Shown: positions 44,602 to 54,242, counted from the stretch's first letter. The stretch is 64,000 nt of DNA from Pedobacter ginsenosidimutans (GCF_001442625.1 NZ_LMZQ01000002.1:62001-126000); one strand, 5' to 3'. Numbers and translations are program-made. The notes: generated from the sequence alone by a model not told the origin.

Positions 44602-45903
44602 ATGATTACAACCGAAAGATTATACGATTACTACCGAGAAAACCCTGTTATCTCTACCGATACAAGAAACATTAGCCCGGGTTGTATCTTTTTTGCGCTT
44701 AAGGGAGATCTTTTTAATGCCAACGAATTTGCTGCTCAAGCTATTGAAAAGGGCGCGGCTTACGCGGTTGTAGATGAAGAAAAATATGCTACAAACAATC
44801 AATGCCTGCTGGTTGAAGACGTATTAAGCACTTTGCAGGATCTAGCACGGCATCACCGCAAACAATTAAATATCCCGGTAATCGGTTTAACGGGCAGTAA
44901 TGGCAAAACAACCAGCAAAGAATTGGTAAATGCTGTTTTAGCAGAGCGATACAAAACCTTTGCCACATTCGGCAATTTAAACAATCACATTGGTGTTCCG
45001 CTATCTATCTTATCCATCACCGGTGAGGTGCAGATTGCGGTAATCGAAATGGGGGCAAACCACCAAAAGGAAATAGAATTGCTTTGCACCATTGCTCAGC
45101 CCACACATGGCATTATTACCAATGTTGGCATGGCGCATTTAGATGGATTCGGCGGATTTGATGGGGTAAAAAAGGGCAAAGCAGAACTTTATGCCTATTT
45201 AAAAGAAACCCATGGTTATACTTTTATCAATAGAGACAATCCATACTTGCTTGAAATGAGTACCGCCGCAGGTTTAAACAAACTTATTTATTACGGAACA
45301 GAAAACGGCAATACCATTAAAGGCGAATTAAAAAGCAGCGATCCATTTATCGAAGTGGATTGGACCAACCATGACGTTTCTTCTTCTGTTAAAACCAATT
45401 TAACAGGCAGTTATAATTTCGAAAACATTCTTGCTGCAATCTGTATTGGCGATTTCTTTGATATGAACCCAGAAGAAATTAACACTGGCCTTGCAAATTA
45501 TCAGCCAAAAAATAACCGTTCTCAATTAACCAAAACAGAAAAGAATACTGTAATCTGCGATTTTTATAATGCAAACCCAAGCAGCATGACCGCTGCACTG
45601 AAAAATATTGCTGTATTATCGGCTGATAAAAAGACTGCGATTTTGGGTGATATGTTTGAGCTTGGACCAGAATCTCATGGCCAGCATGAGCTAATTGCCA
45701 AACAGGCAAATGAAAGCGGCTTGGATGAAATTATTTTTATCGGGAAGGATTTCTATTCATTTAAAGACAACTTTAAGGGTACATTTTTCGAAAGTCCGGC
45801 CGAAGCAGCAGCATATTTACAGGAAAACCCGGTTCAGGATCATTTGGTATTGTTAAAAGGATCAAGAGGAATGAAACTGGAGAGTTTGTTACAGTATCTG
45901 TAG
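44602..45903 (+). CDS. murF: UDP-N-acetylmuramoyl-tripeptide--D-alanyl-D-alanine ligase
   Basis: This 433-residue Mur ligase adds D-Ala-D-Ala to the UDP-MurNAc-tripeptide in the cytoplasm. It has the N-terminal MurF domain with STDTRNISPGCIFFALKGD, the ATP-binding loop GSNGKTT (98-104), the central motif EMGANHQKEIELLCTIAQPTHGIITN split over strands, and the C-terminal ligase domain with DFYNANPSSM and GDMFELGPES. These separate MurF from MurC/D/E. It stands alone rather than in a dcw cluster, as is common in Bacteroidetes. Confidence 0.96.
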   Translation: MITTERLYDYYRENPVISTDTRNISPGCIFFALKGDLFNANEFAAQAIEKGAAYAVVDEEKYATNNQCLLVEDVLSTLQDLARHHRKQLNIPVIGLTGSNGKTTSKELVNAVLAERYKTFATFGNLNNHIGVPLSILSITGEVQIAVIEMGANHQKEIELLCTIAQPTHGIITNVGMAHLDGFGGFDGVKKGKAELYAYLKETHGYTFINRDNPYLLEMSTAAGLNKLIYYGTENGNTIKGELKSSDPFIEVDWTNHDVSSSVKTNLTGSYNFENILAAICIGDFFDMNPEEINTGLANYQPKNNRSQLTKTEKNTVICDFYNANPSSMTAALKNIAVLSADKKTAILGDMFELGPESHGQHELIAKQANESGLDEIIFIGKDFYSFKDNFKGTFFESPAEAAAYLQENPVQDHLVLLKGSRGMKLESLLQYL

Positions 45904-45947
45904 TTTCAAGTCCACGAAGAGCAATATCGGTAACTTAAACATTCTGC

Positions 45948-46300
45948 TGTCAATCTGAGCTTGTCGGAGACCTCTTAATAGTCAAAATAAATAAAGCATT
46001 TGTCCTTCGACAGGCTATCAATGGTGCTATTTATAAACACTACTAATCAAAATTTTAACAGCTTTCGCATTTCCGTCCAGCTGTGCCATAGCACTGTATC
46101 TTCGTTCTACTTAAATCCGGCCTAACATCCCGATAGCTATCGGGATCGGGCCGCACTGTTCTAGCCGCACAACTGCCCTCAAAAGAAAAATTTTCAGCCG
46201 GCATTTTTTGTTTCTTTTTGATGCCAAAAAGAAAGAGCCCTTCGGCGGCGGCGAGCCGAGGCAAGCCCCTGGTGTATGGAAAAAGAAAACAATTGTACTT
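45948..46300. repeat. Composite intergenic repeat region
   Basis: The 530-bp gap after murF carries an inverted pair of REP-like units (GAGCTTGTCGGAGAC near 45956 and GTCCTTCGACAGGCT near 46002), a perfect palindrome CCCGATAGCTATCGGG (about 46127-46142) and an A/T-rich hairpin with TTTCTTTTTGATGCCAAAAA near 46211. The GC-rich segment with GGCGGCGGCGAGCCGAGG (about 46243-46260) is unlike nearby coding DNA. A similar unit seems to start at the right end of the window. I see no gene here. Confidence 0.6.
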
Positions 46301-46381
46301 CACTCATATTGATTTTTATAAAATAAATTACCCTTCAGGATGACGACTTTTTATTATTTCTCCCAAAGTGGGGCACAAAAC

Positions 46382-46422
46382 AAAAAAAGCGCCCCGATTT
46401 AAAATCTGGACGCTTTTCTTTT
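46382..46422 (-). terminator. Intrinsic terminator after the TonB receptor
   Basis: On the minus strand AGCGTCC and its partner GGGGCGCT flank a second stem GATTTTAAATC, with seven T residues after it. It starts 11 bp past the stop of the receptor gene. Confidence 0.8.
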
Positions 46423-46432
46423 TTAAATTTCT

Positions 46433-49291
46433 TTAAAATGTACAGGCAATTTTGCCATATACATACCTACCACTAAAACCAAACTGGCTAACAGCTCTTG
46501 GGTACAAAAACCTGCCATTCGAAGTATTGTCTAATCCACCTGAATAATTACTGGCAGCGTCTCCACTCAAATTATTTTCATTATTACGTGGATTGATATA
46601 TAACTTATCAGGGTAAACATCAAAAATGTTATTCGCTCCCACAGTTACCGACCAGGTTTTGCTCGCAGCGTAGCTTACAGAGAAATCAGTTATCCATTTC
46701 GGCGCAAAAGTCTGATCCAATTGTGTTGGCAAGCCATTGGCAGGAATATTTGGATCAATAGCATTTAAATAGGTAACCTCGCCAAAACGAACTGTCCTTG
46801 CCACAAACGATAGTTTATTTACATTATAGGTTGCGGTAATATTCAGTTTGTTTTTAGGCACTGAACTTTCGAAACGGGAGCGTTCCAAACGATCGAAAAG
46901 TTTAGCCTTTAATGTAGGATCACTTTCAATTTTATCAGAACCCTGTATACTTCTCACCACGGTTTTGTTTACGTTGCCAGCAACACTTAAAATTAAGCTG
47001 CTTTTTGCACCCAAATTAAACCTGTTGGTTAAAACCACATCGATACCTGCGGTATTGGTGGTAATGGCGTTGGTAAAAAACTGTACGCTGTTAATCTGCG
47101 CTGTAGGATCTACCGTATTTAAAATCTGGTTCACCACACCGGTTGGCACTAAAACACCGCCAGCACGTTCGCGGGCATATTGACTGGAGAAAACAATACG
47201 GTCGCTGATATCAATATTATAAGCATCGATGGTAAAAGTAAAGGTTTTGGCGATTTTGCCTGCTAAACCCAAACTTCCCGATTTAGAAATTTCAGGTTTT
47301 AATGCGCCAACACCAAACTGGGCAACAATAGGGTTTGCATTATTTACTGTTAAAACCTGAGTGGCATTGGTGCCCACAAACTGTGTACTCTCATTATTAA
47401 AATATTGCTGGTGTAGAGATGGTGCTCTAAACCCTGTGGCATACGCGCCACGGATGGAAACATCTCCAAAAAGTTTAACCTTACCTGTAAATTTATAAGA
47501 AAAGTTCGAACCGAAATCACTATAATTTTCGTAACGTCCGGCAGCCCCTAAAGTTACCCGCGGACCAAATTCAGCTTCTAGATCGGCATAGGCACCAACG
47601 TTGTGCCTCGATTTGTCCAATGCGTTGCTCGGCTTAAAGCCCGGGAATACCTGCGCACCTGATGCAGTAGGGGATGTTCCGATCAATCTTCCGCCATTTG
47701 AATAAGATAAAAGCTCGCCTTCTTTGATCTGGTAATTATCTATCCTGAATTCTCCGCCAAAGGCAGTATTTAATGAGGTTAAAACCCCACCTTCAAAAGT
47801 GTGTTTTTTGTTTAAATCAAGGTTACTGGTGTTTTGTCTGAATAGCAATTCCCCAGCGTAAAACGATGTAGGACTTGTTCCAGTAGGCAGAGAAGCATTT
47901 ACCGTATTATTGATATTGAATGCGATGGTATTCTCTCCACTTGTATTACTTAGGTCGTAATCCCAAGTGCCTATTTTACCCCTTAATCCGGCTGAGAATG
48001 AATAATCATTAATCTTGGTATCGATGAAAGGCAAAAAACCATTAGGATAGATGGATAAATCAATCTGTGTGGTTTGTGTTGGCAGGCGATAAAAACCCGC
48101 GGCACTTCCGGTTTTGTGGGTAAAGCCAGCTGCATAGTACAATTGAGTGGTTTTACCAAAATTAAACTGCCCGTTTAAGAAACCCCCTCCATTTTTTGAA
48201 TCGGAGTTACCCACCCGCATGTTGTTTCTATCCAAGCCGTTTGCTCTTGCTCTTGCATCATCAGCAGCCTTTAAACTTGCAAAACGGGCCTGAAAAGCGG
48301 CTTCTGTTTCTGTTGAACCTTTAGTTGGGCTCGCAGAATATAATAACGGACGGGTATCTAAACCGCCCCTGTTTGTATAGCCTCTTTGGAGGTATTGTGC
48401 CGCAAAATTGATGAAACCTTTATCATTTTTAAATGCCCATCCCTTGCTAAAATCAACCTGAAAGGTTCTGCCATCGCTAAAATCGCGACCCAGGGCACTT
48501 GAAGAAGATTGGCCAAAAGAGGTAGAAAAACTATACGGTGTTACTTTTTTTAACACAATGTTGATTACCCCCGCAATGGCATCTGAACCATATTGCGCTG
48601 CAGCACCATCACGTAGCACCTCAATGCGTTCTATTGCCGAAACCGGGATGGAATTTAAATCAGTTCCAACAGAACCACGGCCAAAGGTACCATTAATGTT
48701 TACCAGCGCTGTAGTATGCCTACGTTTTCCATTTACCAGCACCAACACCTGATCGGGGCCTAAACCGCGTAAAGACGCAGGATCGATGTGATCGGTTCCA
48801 TCAGAAACCGTTTGCCGGTTAGAGCTAAAAGATGGCGCTACAAAGTTTAAAATCTGCGTTAAATCTGTTTGGGCAAACACTTTAACATCTTTTGCAGAAA
48901 TCAGATCAACAGGGACCACACTTTCGATGTTCGTTCTTGGCGTTGATCTTGATCCAACCACAACTACATCACTCAACAGTTCTTTCGCATCCTGCAAGGC
49001 AAAATCCATTGTTTTTACGGTATTGTCGATCTGAACAGCTACTTCGGCCGTTTGGTAGCCTGTAAAAGAAATCCTCACTTTATAAGCCCCCGGCAAAGGA
49101 AATTTTAAGGCATAAAGCCCATTTCCATCAGATGATGTTCCAATTTTTGAGCCAACTACCTGAACTGTAGCACCTGGAATAGCTAAGCCTGCAGAATCGG
49201 TTACCTTACCTTTTAAGCCTTGGGCAAATAATTGAGTAGAAATTAAAAAGAGGAGAAGGGGTAGGATGTTTTTGAGTAAAATTCGTATCAT
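46433..49291 (-). CDS. TonB-dependent receptor with carboxypeptidase-like regulatory domain
   Basis: This 952-residue protein has a signal peptide (STQLFAQ, about residue 24), a CarboxypepD_reg-like domain (LKGKVTDSAGLAIPGATVQV), a plug (SRSTPRTNIESVVPVDLISA, SLRGLGPDQVLVLVNGKRR, IERIEVLRDGAAAQYGSDAI) and a 22-strand barrel. It is not a SusC: the SusC-specific segments are missing and no SusD follows. It may take up a siderophore, vitamin or small glycan. The gene stands alone with its own terminator. The terminal segment ends CTF. Confidence 0.9.
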   Translation of the reverse strand: MIRILLKNILPLLLFLISTQLFAQGLKGKVTDSAGLAIPGATVQVVGSKIGTSSDGNGLYALKFPLPGAYKVRISFTGYQTAEVAVQIDNTVKTMDFALQDAKELLSDVVVVGSRSTPRTNIESVVPVDLISAKDVKVFAQTDLTQILNFVAPSFSSNRQTVSDGTDHIDPASLRGLGPDQVLVLVNGKRRHTTALVNINGTFGRGSVGTDLNSIPVSAIERIEVLRDGAAAQYGSDAIAGVINIVLKKVTPYSFSTSFGQSSSSALGRDFSDGRTFQVDFSKGWAFKNDKGFINFAAQYLQRGYTNRGGLDTRPLLYSASPTKGSTETEAAFQARFASLKAADDARARANGLDRNNMRVGNSDSKNGGGFLNGQFNFGKTTQLYYAAGFTHKTGSAAGFYRLPTQTTQIDLSIYPNGFLPFIDTKINDYSFSAGLRGKIGTWDYDLSNTSGENTIAFNINNTVNASLPTGTSPTSFYAGELLFRQNTSNLDLNKKHTFEGGVLTSLNTAFGGEFRIDNYQIKEGELLSYSNGGRLIGTSPTASGAQVFPGFKPSNALDKSRHNVGAYADLEAEFGPRVTLGAAGRYENYSDFGSNFSYKFTGKVKLFGDVSIRGAYATGFRAPSLHQQYFNNESTQFVGTNATQVLTVNNANPIVAQFGVGALKPEISKSGSLGLAGKIAKTFTFTIDAYNIDISDRIVFSSQYARERAGGVLVPTGVVNQILNTVDPTAQINSVQFFTNAITTNTAGIDVVLTNRFNLGAKSSLILSVAGNVNKTVVRSIQGSDKIESDPTLKAKLFDRLERSRFESSVPKNKLNITATYNVNKLSFVARTVRFGEVTYLNAIDPNIPANGLPTQLDQTFAPKWITDFSVSYAASKTWSVTVGANNIFDVYPDKLYINPRNNENNLSGDAASNYSGGLDNTSNGRFLYPRAVSQFGFSGRYVYGKIACTF

Positions 49292-49446
49292 AGTTCATAG
49301 GTTTATAAACAATAATAACAATTTTATTACAAAGATTTAGCGTGATATCGAATTTTTCCAAATAAAATTCCGAAAAACACACTTAAATACAAATAAACAA
49401 TGACAATGGATTAAATAATCAACAAGATGCTAAGTGAAAACAAAAC

Positions 49447-49938
49447 TTATTTTGCCTCTTCAATCAATAAACCAACATCACTTACCTCTAAAAGTGGATT
49501 ATCGCGCATATTCTGCTCGATTTCGACCTCAAACTTGCCATTTCGGGGAAAATGATAGTTGGTTAACATTGGCAGGGTATAGCTAAACACATTTCCGGAA
49601 CCACTGCCCAACCATTCGCCATCATTTTTGGCGAGTTTGTATTGATAACGCCGGGTTATCATCTTCTTGCCATCTTTAAAATGGGCAAGGATAAAAATAT
49701 TGGAATATTTGTAATCGGCGGTATGTCTAAGCTTAAAATAAACGTTGTAGGCCTTAGCATTATCCTTAATCTCAAACGGCGTCGAAATATGGTTACGGTA
49801 GGTCCATCTGCGGTTGGCAATTTCTACATTACTATCAATTACGCTGACCGTACAGCCCATAAATAGGGTAACCATTAATAAAAAGCCAAGTAAAATTATT
49901 TGCTTTTTATTCAGCAGCAGGTTTATTTTCTGAGCCAT
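49447..49938 (-). CDS. gldH: Gliding motility lipoprotein GldH
   Basis: The 163-residue protein starts at ATG 49938 (MAQKINLLLNKKQIILLGF). An earlier in-frame start at 50013 is inside the upstream gene and is rejected. A lipobox LFMGC follows the hydrophobic part. The mature sequence has the GldH pattern: SNVEIANRRWTYRNHISTPF, YNVYFKLRHTADYKYSNIFI, and the end HFPRNGKFEVEIEQNMRDNP. GldH is an outer-membrane lipoprotein needed for gliding in Flavobacterium; in non-gliders it may support type IX secretion. The start overlaps the end of the PSP1 gene by 32 bp, so the two are translationally linked. Confidence 0.88.
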   Translation of the reverse strand: MAQKINLLLNKKQIILLGFLLMVTLFMGCTVSVIDSNVEIANRRWTYRNHISTPFEIKDNAKAYNVYFKLRHTADYKYSNIFILAHFKDGKKMITRRYQYKLAKNDGEWLGSGSGNVFSYTLPMLTNYHFPRNGKFEVEIEQNMRDNPLLEVSDVGLLIEEAK

Positions 49939-51406
49939 TGTTATTGTTTCGGCGGTTATTATTTTTCCTACGGTTATTTCTATTCTTGTTTTTGCTCTGT
50001 TCTGGCTTAACACCCTCAGCTGCTACATTTCCTTCAGCTTTTACTACAGGCTTTTGTGCTTGTGGCTGCTGTTGTTTTGGCTTATTGTTTTGAGGTTTTG
50101 GCCCGTTAACATGCTGTGGTTTAGGCACTGCCTGTTGTGGCTTTGGTCCGTTAGGCTGTTGTTTCCCCCCCTGTTGAGCTTGCTGAGCCCTATTATTAGG
50201 CCCTGCATTTTTCTCTCCGGTAGGAATTCTTTCTCTTTTATTTTGGTTATTGTTGCGGTTGTTTTTCTGATTATTGTTTTTGTTCTGGTTGTTTTTACCC
50301 CTCGAGCGTTCATCTAAACGGGTTAAACTATCCTGACCAACTACATTTTCGTAATCGAAAGATTTTTCTACCACAACCGGTGCAGCAATCTGAACGGCTT
50401 CTTCTTTTAAGTTAGGCGCTTTTTTGCCTGCCTTGTTCATTGCCATGATCTCTTTTACACGCGCAGCTTTAACAGGAATCCAGTTTTCATCACCCATGTA
50501 ACTAAACCACATGATTTTTTTGAAAATGTCTGTTTTTTGGTGACGGGCATAACCAGCCTCAGTATCAAGGTTTTCAATTCTATCGGGAATATCCTTTAAA
50601 GCATCCAAATAGGTATCCAGCTCATAGTTTAAACAGCATTTTAATTTACCGCACTGCCCCGCAAGCTTTAAAGTATTTAATGATAAGTTTTGATAACGCG
50701 CCGCAGCCGTAGATACGGTTTTGAAGTTGGTTAACCAGGTTGAGCAGCATAATTCTCTACCGCAGGAGCCAATTCCGCCTAAACGGCCAGCTTCCTGGCG
50801 CATCCCGATCTGGCGCATTTCAATCCTGATACGGAAACTCTCTGCCATTTTTTTAATGAGCTCACGGAAATCCACACGTCCATCTGCTGTATAAAAGAAA
50901 GTGGCTTTTGTTTTATCGGCCTGATAATCTACATCACTGATTTTCATCTGTAAACGAAGATCCAAGGCTAGCTTACGGGCTTTGTGCATGGTTTCCCACT
51001 CCATCCCTTTAGCGGCATTCCATTTTTCTACATCAGCTTCTGTAGCCTTACGGTAGATTTTTTTGGTTACCTGATCGAGTGCCGTTTTACGGCGTTTCAT
51101 TTGGATCCTTACCAGTTCGCCCGTAAGCGAAACATGCCCCACATCAAAACCACCAGTTGGCCCTTCAACGGCAACAAGTTCCCCAATTTCGAGGTAAATG
51201 TTATCGTTATTGAGGAAAAACTCTTTGCGTGAGCCTTTAAATTTGATTTCTGTAACCTGAAAAGGTTTATAATTAGAAGGCATATCCAAATTAGATAGCC
51301 AATCGTGAACTTCCATTGTTTGGCAACCACCGGTGCCGCATGAGCCATTACTTTTGCATCCATTAGGGGTGCAACCACCACCTGTTGAACAACTTCCACA
51401 TCCCAT
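49907..51406 (-). CDS. PSP1-domain protein (regulatory iron-sulfur-like family)
   Basis: The 499-residue protein begins with a Cys-rich N-terminus (GCGSCSTGGGCTPNGCKSNG). The PSP1 domain covers about 60-280, with FDVGHVSLTGELV, the cysteine pairs GIGSCGRELCCSTW and AGQCGKLKCCLNYE. The C-terminal 150 residues are low-complexity, Asn/Gln/Lys/Pro-rich and probably disordered. The B. subtilis relative YaaT acts in a complex with other factors; in Bacteroidetes the protein is essentially always next to holB and gldH, as here. The exact biochemical role is not settled. It is 1 bp after holB. Confidence 0.9.
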   Translation of the reverse strand: MGCGSCSTGGGCTPNGCKSNGSCGTGGCQTMEVHDWLSNLDMPSNYKPFQVTEIKFKGSRKEFFLNNDNIYLEIGELVAVEGPTGGFDVGHVSLTGELVRIQMKRRKTALDQVTKKIYRKATEADVEKWNAAKGMEWETMHKARKLALDLRLQMKISDVDYQADKTKATFFYTADGRVDFRELIKKMAESFRIRIEMRQIGMRQEAGRLGGIGSCGRELCCSTWLTNFKTVSTAAARYQNLSLNTLKLAGQCGKLKCCLNYELDTYLDALKDIPDRIENLDTEAGYARHQKTDIFKKIMWFSYMGDENWIPVKAARVKEIMAMNKAGKKAPNLKEEAVQIAAPVVVEKSFDYENVVGQDSLTRLDERSRGKNNQNKNNNQKNNRNNNQNKRERIPTGEKNAGPNNRAQQAQQGGKQQPNGPKPQQAVPKPQHVNGPKPQNNKPKQQQPQAQKPVVKAEGNVAAEGVKPEQSKNKNRNNRRKNNNRRNNNNGSENKPAAE

Positions 51407-51407
51407 A

Positions 51408-52556
51408 TTAATTGTATATATATTGAGTCCCCGCAGGGAGCGTTTTAAACTTGATAATTTTTACCAATTGTAAAGATACATCTAAAAACAGAATTTTCGG
51501 GTTCGCGTTTCTTTCAATGTGGTAATGTGCCTTTTCCAGTTCGCCGATTATAGCCTCTGCCATAGGCAAGGTAAGTACATGTGTACTGAGTTTTTTCGCT
51601 GTTTCGAAGGTTAGGGGCGGTAATTTCACCAATTCTTCAGCACCACTTAAAATTAAACAGCATTCGCGTAAATAATTTACGCCATATTTTAAAAAATTCT
51701 TCTGGTTTTCTCTGCCCCACTTGGCTGCCTCGTCGGTAAACTCGATCAGATCGGGAACTTTGTTACCAAAACCCATCCGCAACCAGGCAGTAAACGTACC
51801 CGAACTATCACTTTGCGTATCGGCAGCCAGTGCCTTTGCTTCAATTAAATTTCCATCAGCCAAAAATGAGTAATCAATAGCCTGGTGCTCGCTTAATCCA
51901 CTCGCCTTTAATAAATATCCGGTTACCTCTTCCGACGAAAGCTTTGGGATTTTCACAATTTGCGTTCTGGATAAAATGGTGGTTAAAATCTGATCCTGAC
52001 TTTGCGCAATTAAAATAAATAAAGTATTTGCAGGTGGCTCTTCAATTAATTTAAGCAGCGCATTCCCAGCTTTATCCAAATATTCGGGCAGCCACATAAT
52101 TAAAACCTTGGTTTCGGCTTCGAAGGCTTTATAACTTAGTTTTTTAATAATATCGTGGCATTCGGCAATATTAATATTAGCCTGTTTATTGGCTGCATCA
52201 AGTTTAGAACGCCAGATATCGATATCGAAATAAGGGTCTTGCATTAACATGCCCCGCCATTCTTCCAATACATCTACAGCTGTTTTCACACTCGCAGAAG
52301 CAAAAAAAGGATAGGAGAAATGGAGATCGGGATGAATTAAACGCTCGTATTTTCTACAGCTCGAACATTCGCCACAACTATCATTTTCGCCTTTGTTAAG
52401 GCAATTAATGTATTGTGCGTAGGCAATAGCCAGTGGTACAGCGCCAGAACCAGCAGGCGACAAAAACAGTTGCGCATGGCTAATGCGGTTTTCTTTAACC
52501 GTTTGCACCAATTGTTGCTTCACTCTTTCCTGTCCTATGATTTCTTTAAACTGCAT
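51408..52556 (-). CDS. holB: DNA polymerase III subunit delta-prime
   Basis: The 382-residue clamp-loader AAA+ protein starts at ATG 52556 (MQFKEIIGQERVKQQLVQTV). A TTG nine bases further up is unlikely to be the start. The Walker A loop is degenerate (SPAGSGAVPLA), as expected for delta-prime, which does not hydrolyse ATP. A zinc module CGECSSC follows (DSCGECSSCRKYE). The sensor region IKIPKLSSEEV follows the SRTQ motif. It forms an operon with the PSP1 gene and gldH. Confidence 0.9.
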   Translation of the reverse strand: MQFKEIIGQERVKQQLVQTVKENRISHAQLFLSPAGSGAVPLAIAYAQYINCLNKGENDSCGECSSCRKYERLIHPDLHFSYPFFASASVKTAVDVLEEWRGMLMQDPYFDIDIWRSKLDAANKQANINIAECHDIIKKLSYKAFEAETKVLIMWLPEYLDKAGNALLKLIEEPPANTLFILIAQSQDQILTTILSRTQIVKIPKLSSEEVTGYLLKASGLSEHQAIDYSFLADGNLIEAKALAADTQSDSSGTFTAWLRMGFGNKVPDLIEFTDEAAKWGRENQKNFLKYGVNYLRECCLILSGAEELVKLPPLTFETAKKLSTHVLTLPMAEAIIGELEKAHYHIERNANPKILFLDVSLQLVKIIKFKTLPAGTQYIYN

Positions 52557-52712
52557 TTGGTGCAAAATAAGAAATAGATATGAGATTCACACATTCGTCA
52601 TTACGATCTTACTTTTGAAACACATTTTTTAGTGTTAAATAAAGCTCATCACTTCTGTTAGCTTATTTGGTCAATTTTATTTTGAAAAGCAAGGTCTTGT
52701 GCATTTCGGTTC

Positions 52713-52774
52713 CGAAAGCCCTGCTATCGCTTCAAGTCCTCGCTACGCTGTGGGCTTTACGCTCTATCAGGTTT
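52713..52774 (-). repeat. Intergenic repeat, copy A (minus orientation)
   Basis: Read on the minus strand it runs AAACCTGATAGAGCG, then GCGTAGCGAGGACTTGAAGC, then GATAGCAGGGCTTTC. Copy B at 52879 has the same order in plus orientation: AAACCTGATGG, GAAGC, ATACAGCAGGGC. The 570-bp gap between holB and ruvX contains no gene. Confidence 0.6.
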
Positions 52775-52878
52775 ATTTAACTCAATCAGTAATTCTTCGG
52801 AAATAAACCTTTAAAACCAGAACATCCAGATATAGTATGCTCCCCAACTTCACCCAAACCGTACAGACCTGAATCAAA

Positions 52879-52960
52879 AAACCTGATGGAAGCGGCAGCC
52901 CCGAAGCATGAGGGCTAAAGCATACAGCAGGGCCCTACATTCCCAGGTACTACAGGTTTT
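52879..52960 (+). repeat. Intergenic repeat, copy B (plus orientation), with closing arm
   Basis: It shares the AAACCTGATGG start and AGCAGGGC end with copy A and is followed by an inverse arm CTACAGGTTTT at 52950-52960. The two copies face each other and could fold or recombine. Such elements recur in Sphingobacteriaceae intergenic DNA, to my knowledge without a known function. Confidence 0.6.
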
Positions 52961-53136
52961 GCTTTCCTAAAAAATGGAACAAATCATTTTTTTTAGCCAC
53001 AAACACCAATAACATACACGTTACCAAAGCATTACCGCTTAGGTTTACCTATTATTTCAAAAACCTTACCTTTGGCTTTTATTTTTTTAAACGGGCTAAA
53101 CACTTTACGCCAAACACCCAACGCTTAACTATTTTT

Positions 53137-53553
53137 ATGGCACGGATCCTCGCATTTGATTACGGAACAAAACGCATCGGCATCGCGGTAACCGATCCCT
53201 TGCAGATTATTGCGACCGGACTGGATACAGTTCATCCCAAAGATGTGATCGAATATGTTAAAAAATATATGCTCAGCGAGCAGGTGGAAGCTTTTGTATT
53301 GGGTGATCCCAAACAGATGGATGGTTCTCCATCCGATTCGGCACAACATGTAAAGGGTTTTGCCACACTGTTAAAAAAATCATTCCCCGATATCCCAAGG
53401 CATTGGGTTGATGAGCGTTTTACCTCTAAACTCGCCCATCAGGCCATTATGCAAAGTGGCTTAAAAAAAATGGACCGAAGAGATAAAGATCGGGTTGATA
53501 CCATTGCCGCAACCATCATTTTACAATATTTTATGGAAAGTAACCGTTTATAA
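53137..53553 (+). CDS. ruvX: Holliday junction resolvase-like protein RuvX/YqgF
   Basis: The 138-residue protein has the RNase H-like fold of the RuvX family: FDYGTKRIGIAVTDPL with the catalytic Asp8, VLGDPKQMDGSPSDSAQHV, VDERFTSK with Glu, and the RRDKDRVDTIAATIIL end with the last acidic residues. It is likely needed for 16S rRNA 5' maturation and was first described as a resolvase. The O-methyltransferase gene starts 7 bp after its stop, so they form an operon. Confidence 0.93.
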   Translation: MARILAFDYGTKRIGIAVTDPLQIIATGLDTVHPKDVIEYVKKYMLSEQVEAFVLGDPKQMDGSPSDSAQHVKGFATLLKKSFPDIPRHWVDERFTSKLAHQAIMQSGLKKMDRRDKDRVDTIAATIILQYFMESNRL

Positions 53554-53560
53554 CCAACAA

Positions 53561-54199
53561 ATGAGCCTAATAAACGACGATTTACAGGATTTACTAATTG
53601 CCTATTGCGAACCTGAGAGCGAATTGCTTCAACAGATAGACCGCGAAACCAACCTTAAAGTTTTAATGCCCCGCATGTTATCTGGCCACTATCAAGGCCG
53701 GGTTTTGAGCATGCTGAGCAAAATGATTTCCCCTAAAAGGATTTTAGAGATCGGCACTTTTACTGGTTATGCTACGCTATGCCTGGCTGAGGGCTTAACC
53801 AAAGATGGCCTGCTGTATACGCTGGATATTAATGAGGAATTGGAAGATATGGTTCGTCGTAACTTTGCGCAATCTGCATTTAATGATCAGATCAACTACA
53901 TCTTGGGCGATGCCACCACCACGATTGCGGGTTTAGATGAAGTTTTCGACATTGTTTTTATCGATGCCGACAAGAAAAATAATGGCACCTATTACGATCT
54001 GATTTTTGATCGCGTTCGCCCGGGCGGGGTTATCATTGTGGATAATGTATTATGGAGTGGAAAAGTACTGCAGGAGAAACAGGATAAAGACACCAGAAAT
54101 ATTACTAGTTTTAATGATAAAATAGCTGCAGATGAACGGGTTGAGAAACTGATATTACCTGTTCGCGATGGTTTGTTTGTGATTAGGAAGAAAGCTTAA
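53561..54199 (+). CDS. Class I SAM-dependent O-methyltransferase
   Basis: The 212-residue protein starts at ATG 53561 (MSLINDDLQDLLIAYCEPE); a longer frame from 53495 overlaps ruvX and is rejected. It has the SAM-binding loop LEIGTFTGYATLCLAEGL, an acidic residue in YTLDINEELE, the metal-binding pair IDADKKN and VDNVLWSGKV, and GDATTTI. These are the marks of the caffeoyl-CoA O-methyltransferase-like family (also called COMT3 or YrrM type). Its natural substrate in bacteria is often a tRNA wobble base or a catechol and cannot be decided here. Confidence 0.88.
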   Translation: MSLINDDLQDLLIAYCEPESELLQQIDRETNLKVLMPRMLSGHYQGRVLSMLSKMISPKRILEIGTFTGYATLCLAEGLTKDGLLYTLDINEELEDMVRRNFAQSAFNDQINYILGDATTTIAGLDEVFDIVFIDADKKNNGTYYDLIFDRVRPGGVIIVDNVLWSGKVLQEKQDKDTRNITSFNDKIAADERVEKLILPVRDGLFVIRKKA

Positions 54200-54242
54200 C
54201 ATATAGTGGTTAATCGGTTAATTGTTTTAATCGGTTAATCGT

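Noticed and set aside
46055..46303. 82-codon minus-strand ORF after murF
   Set aside because: It runs through the palindrome and repeat units and its protein has no natural pattern; it is a by-product of the repeat region.
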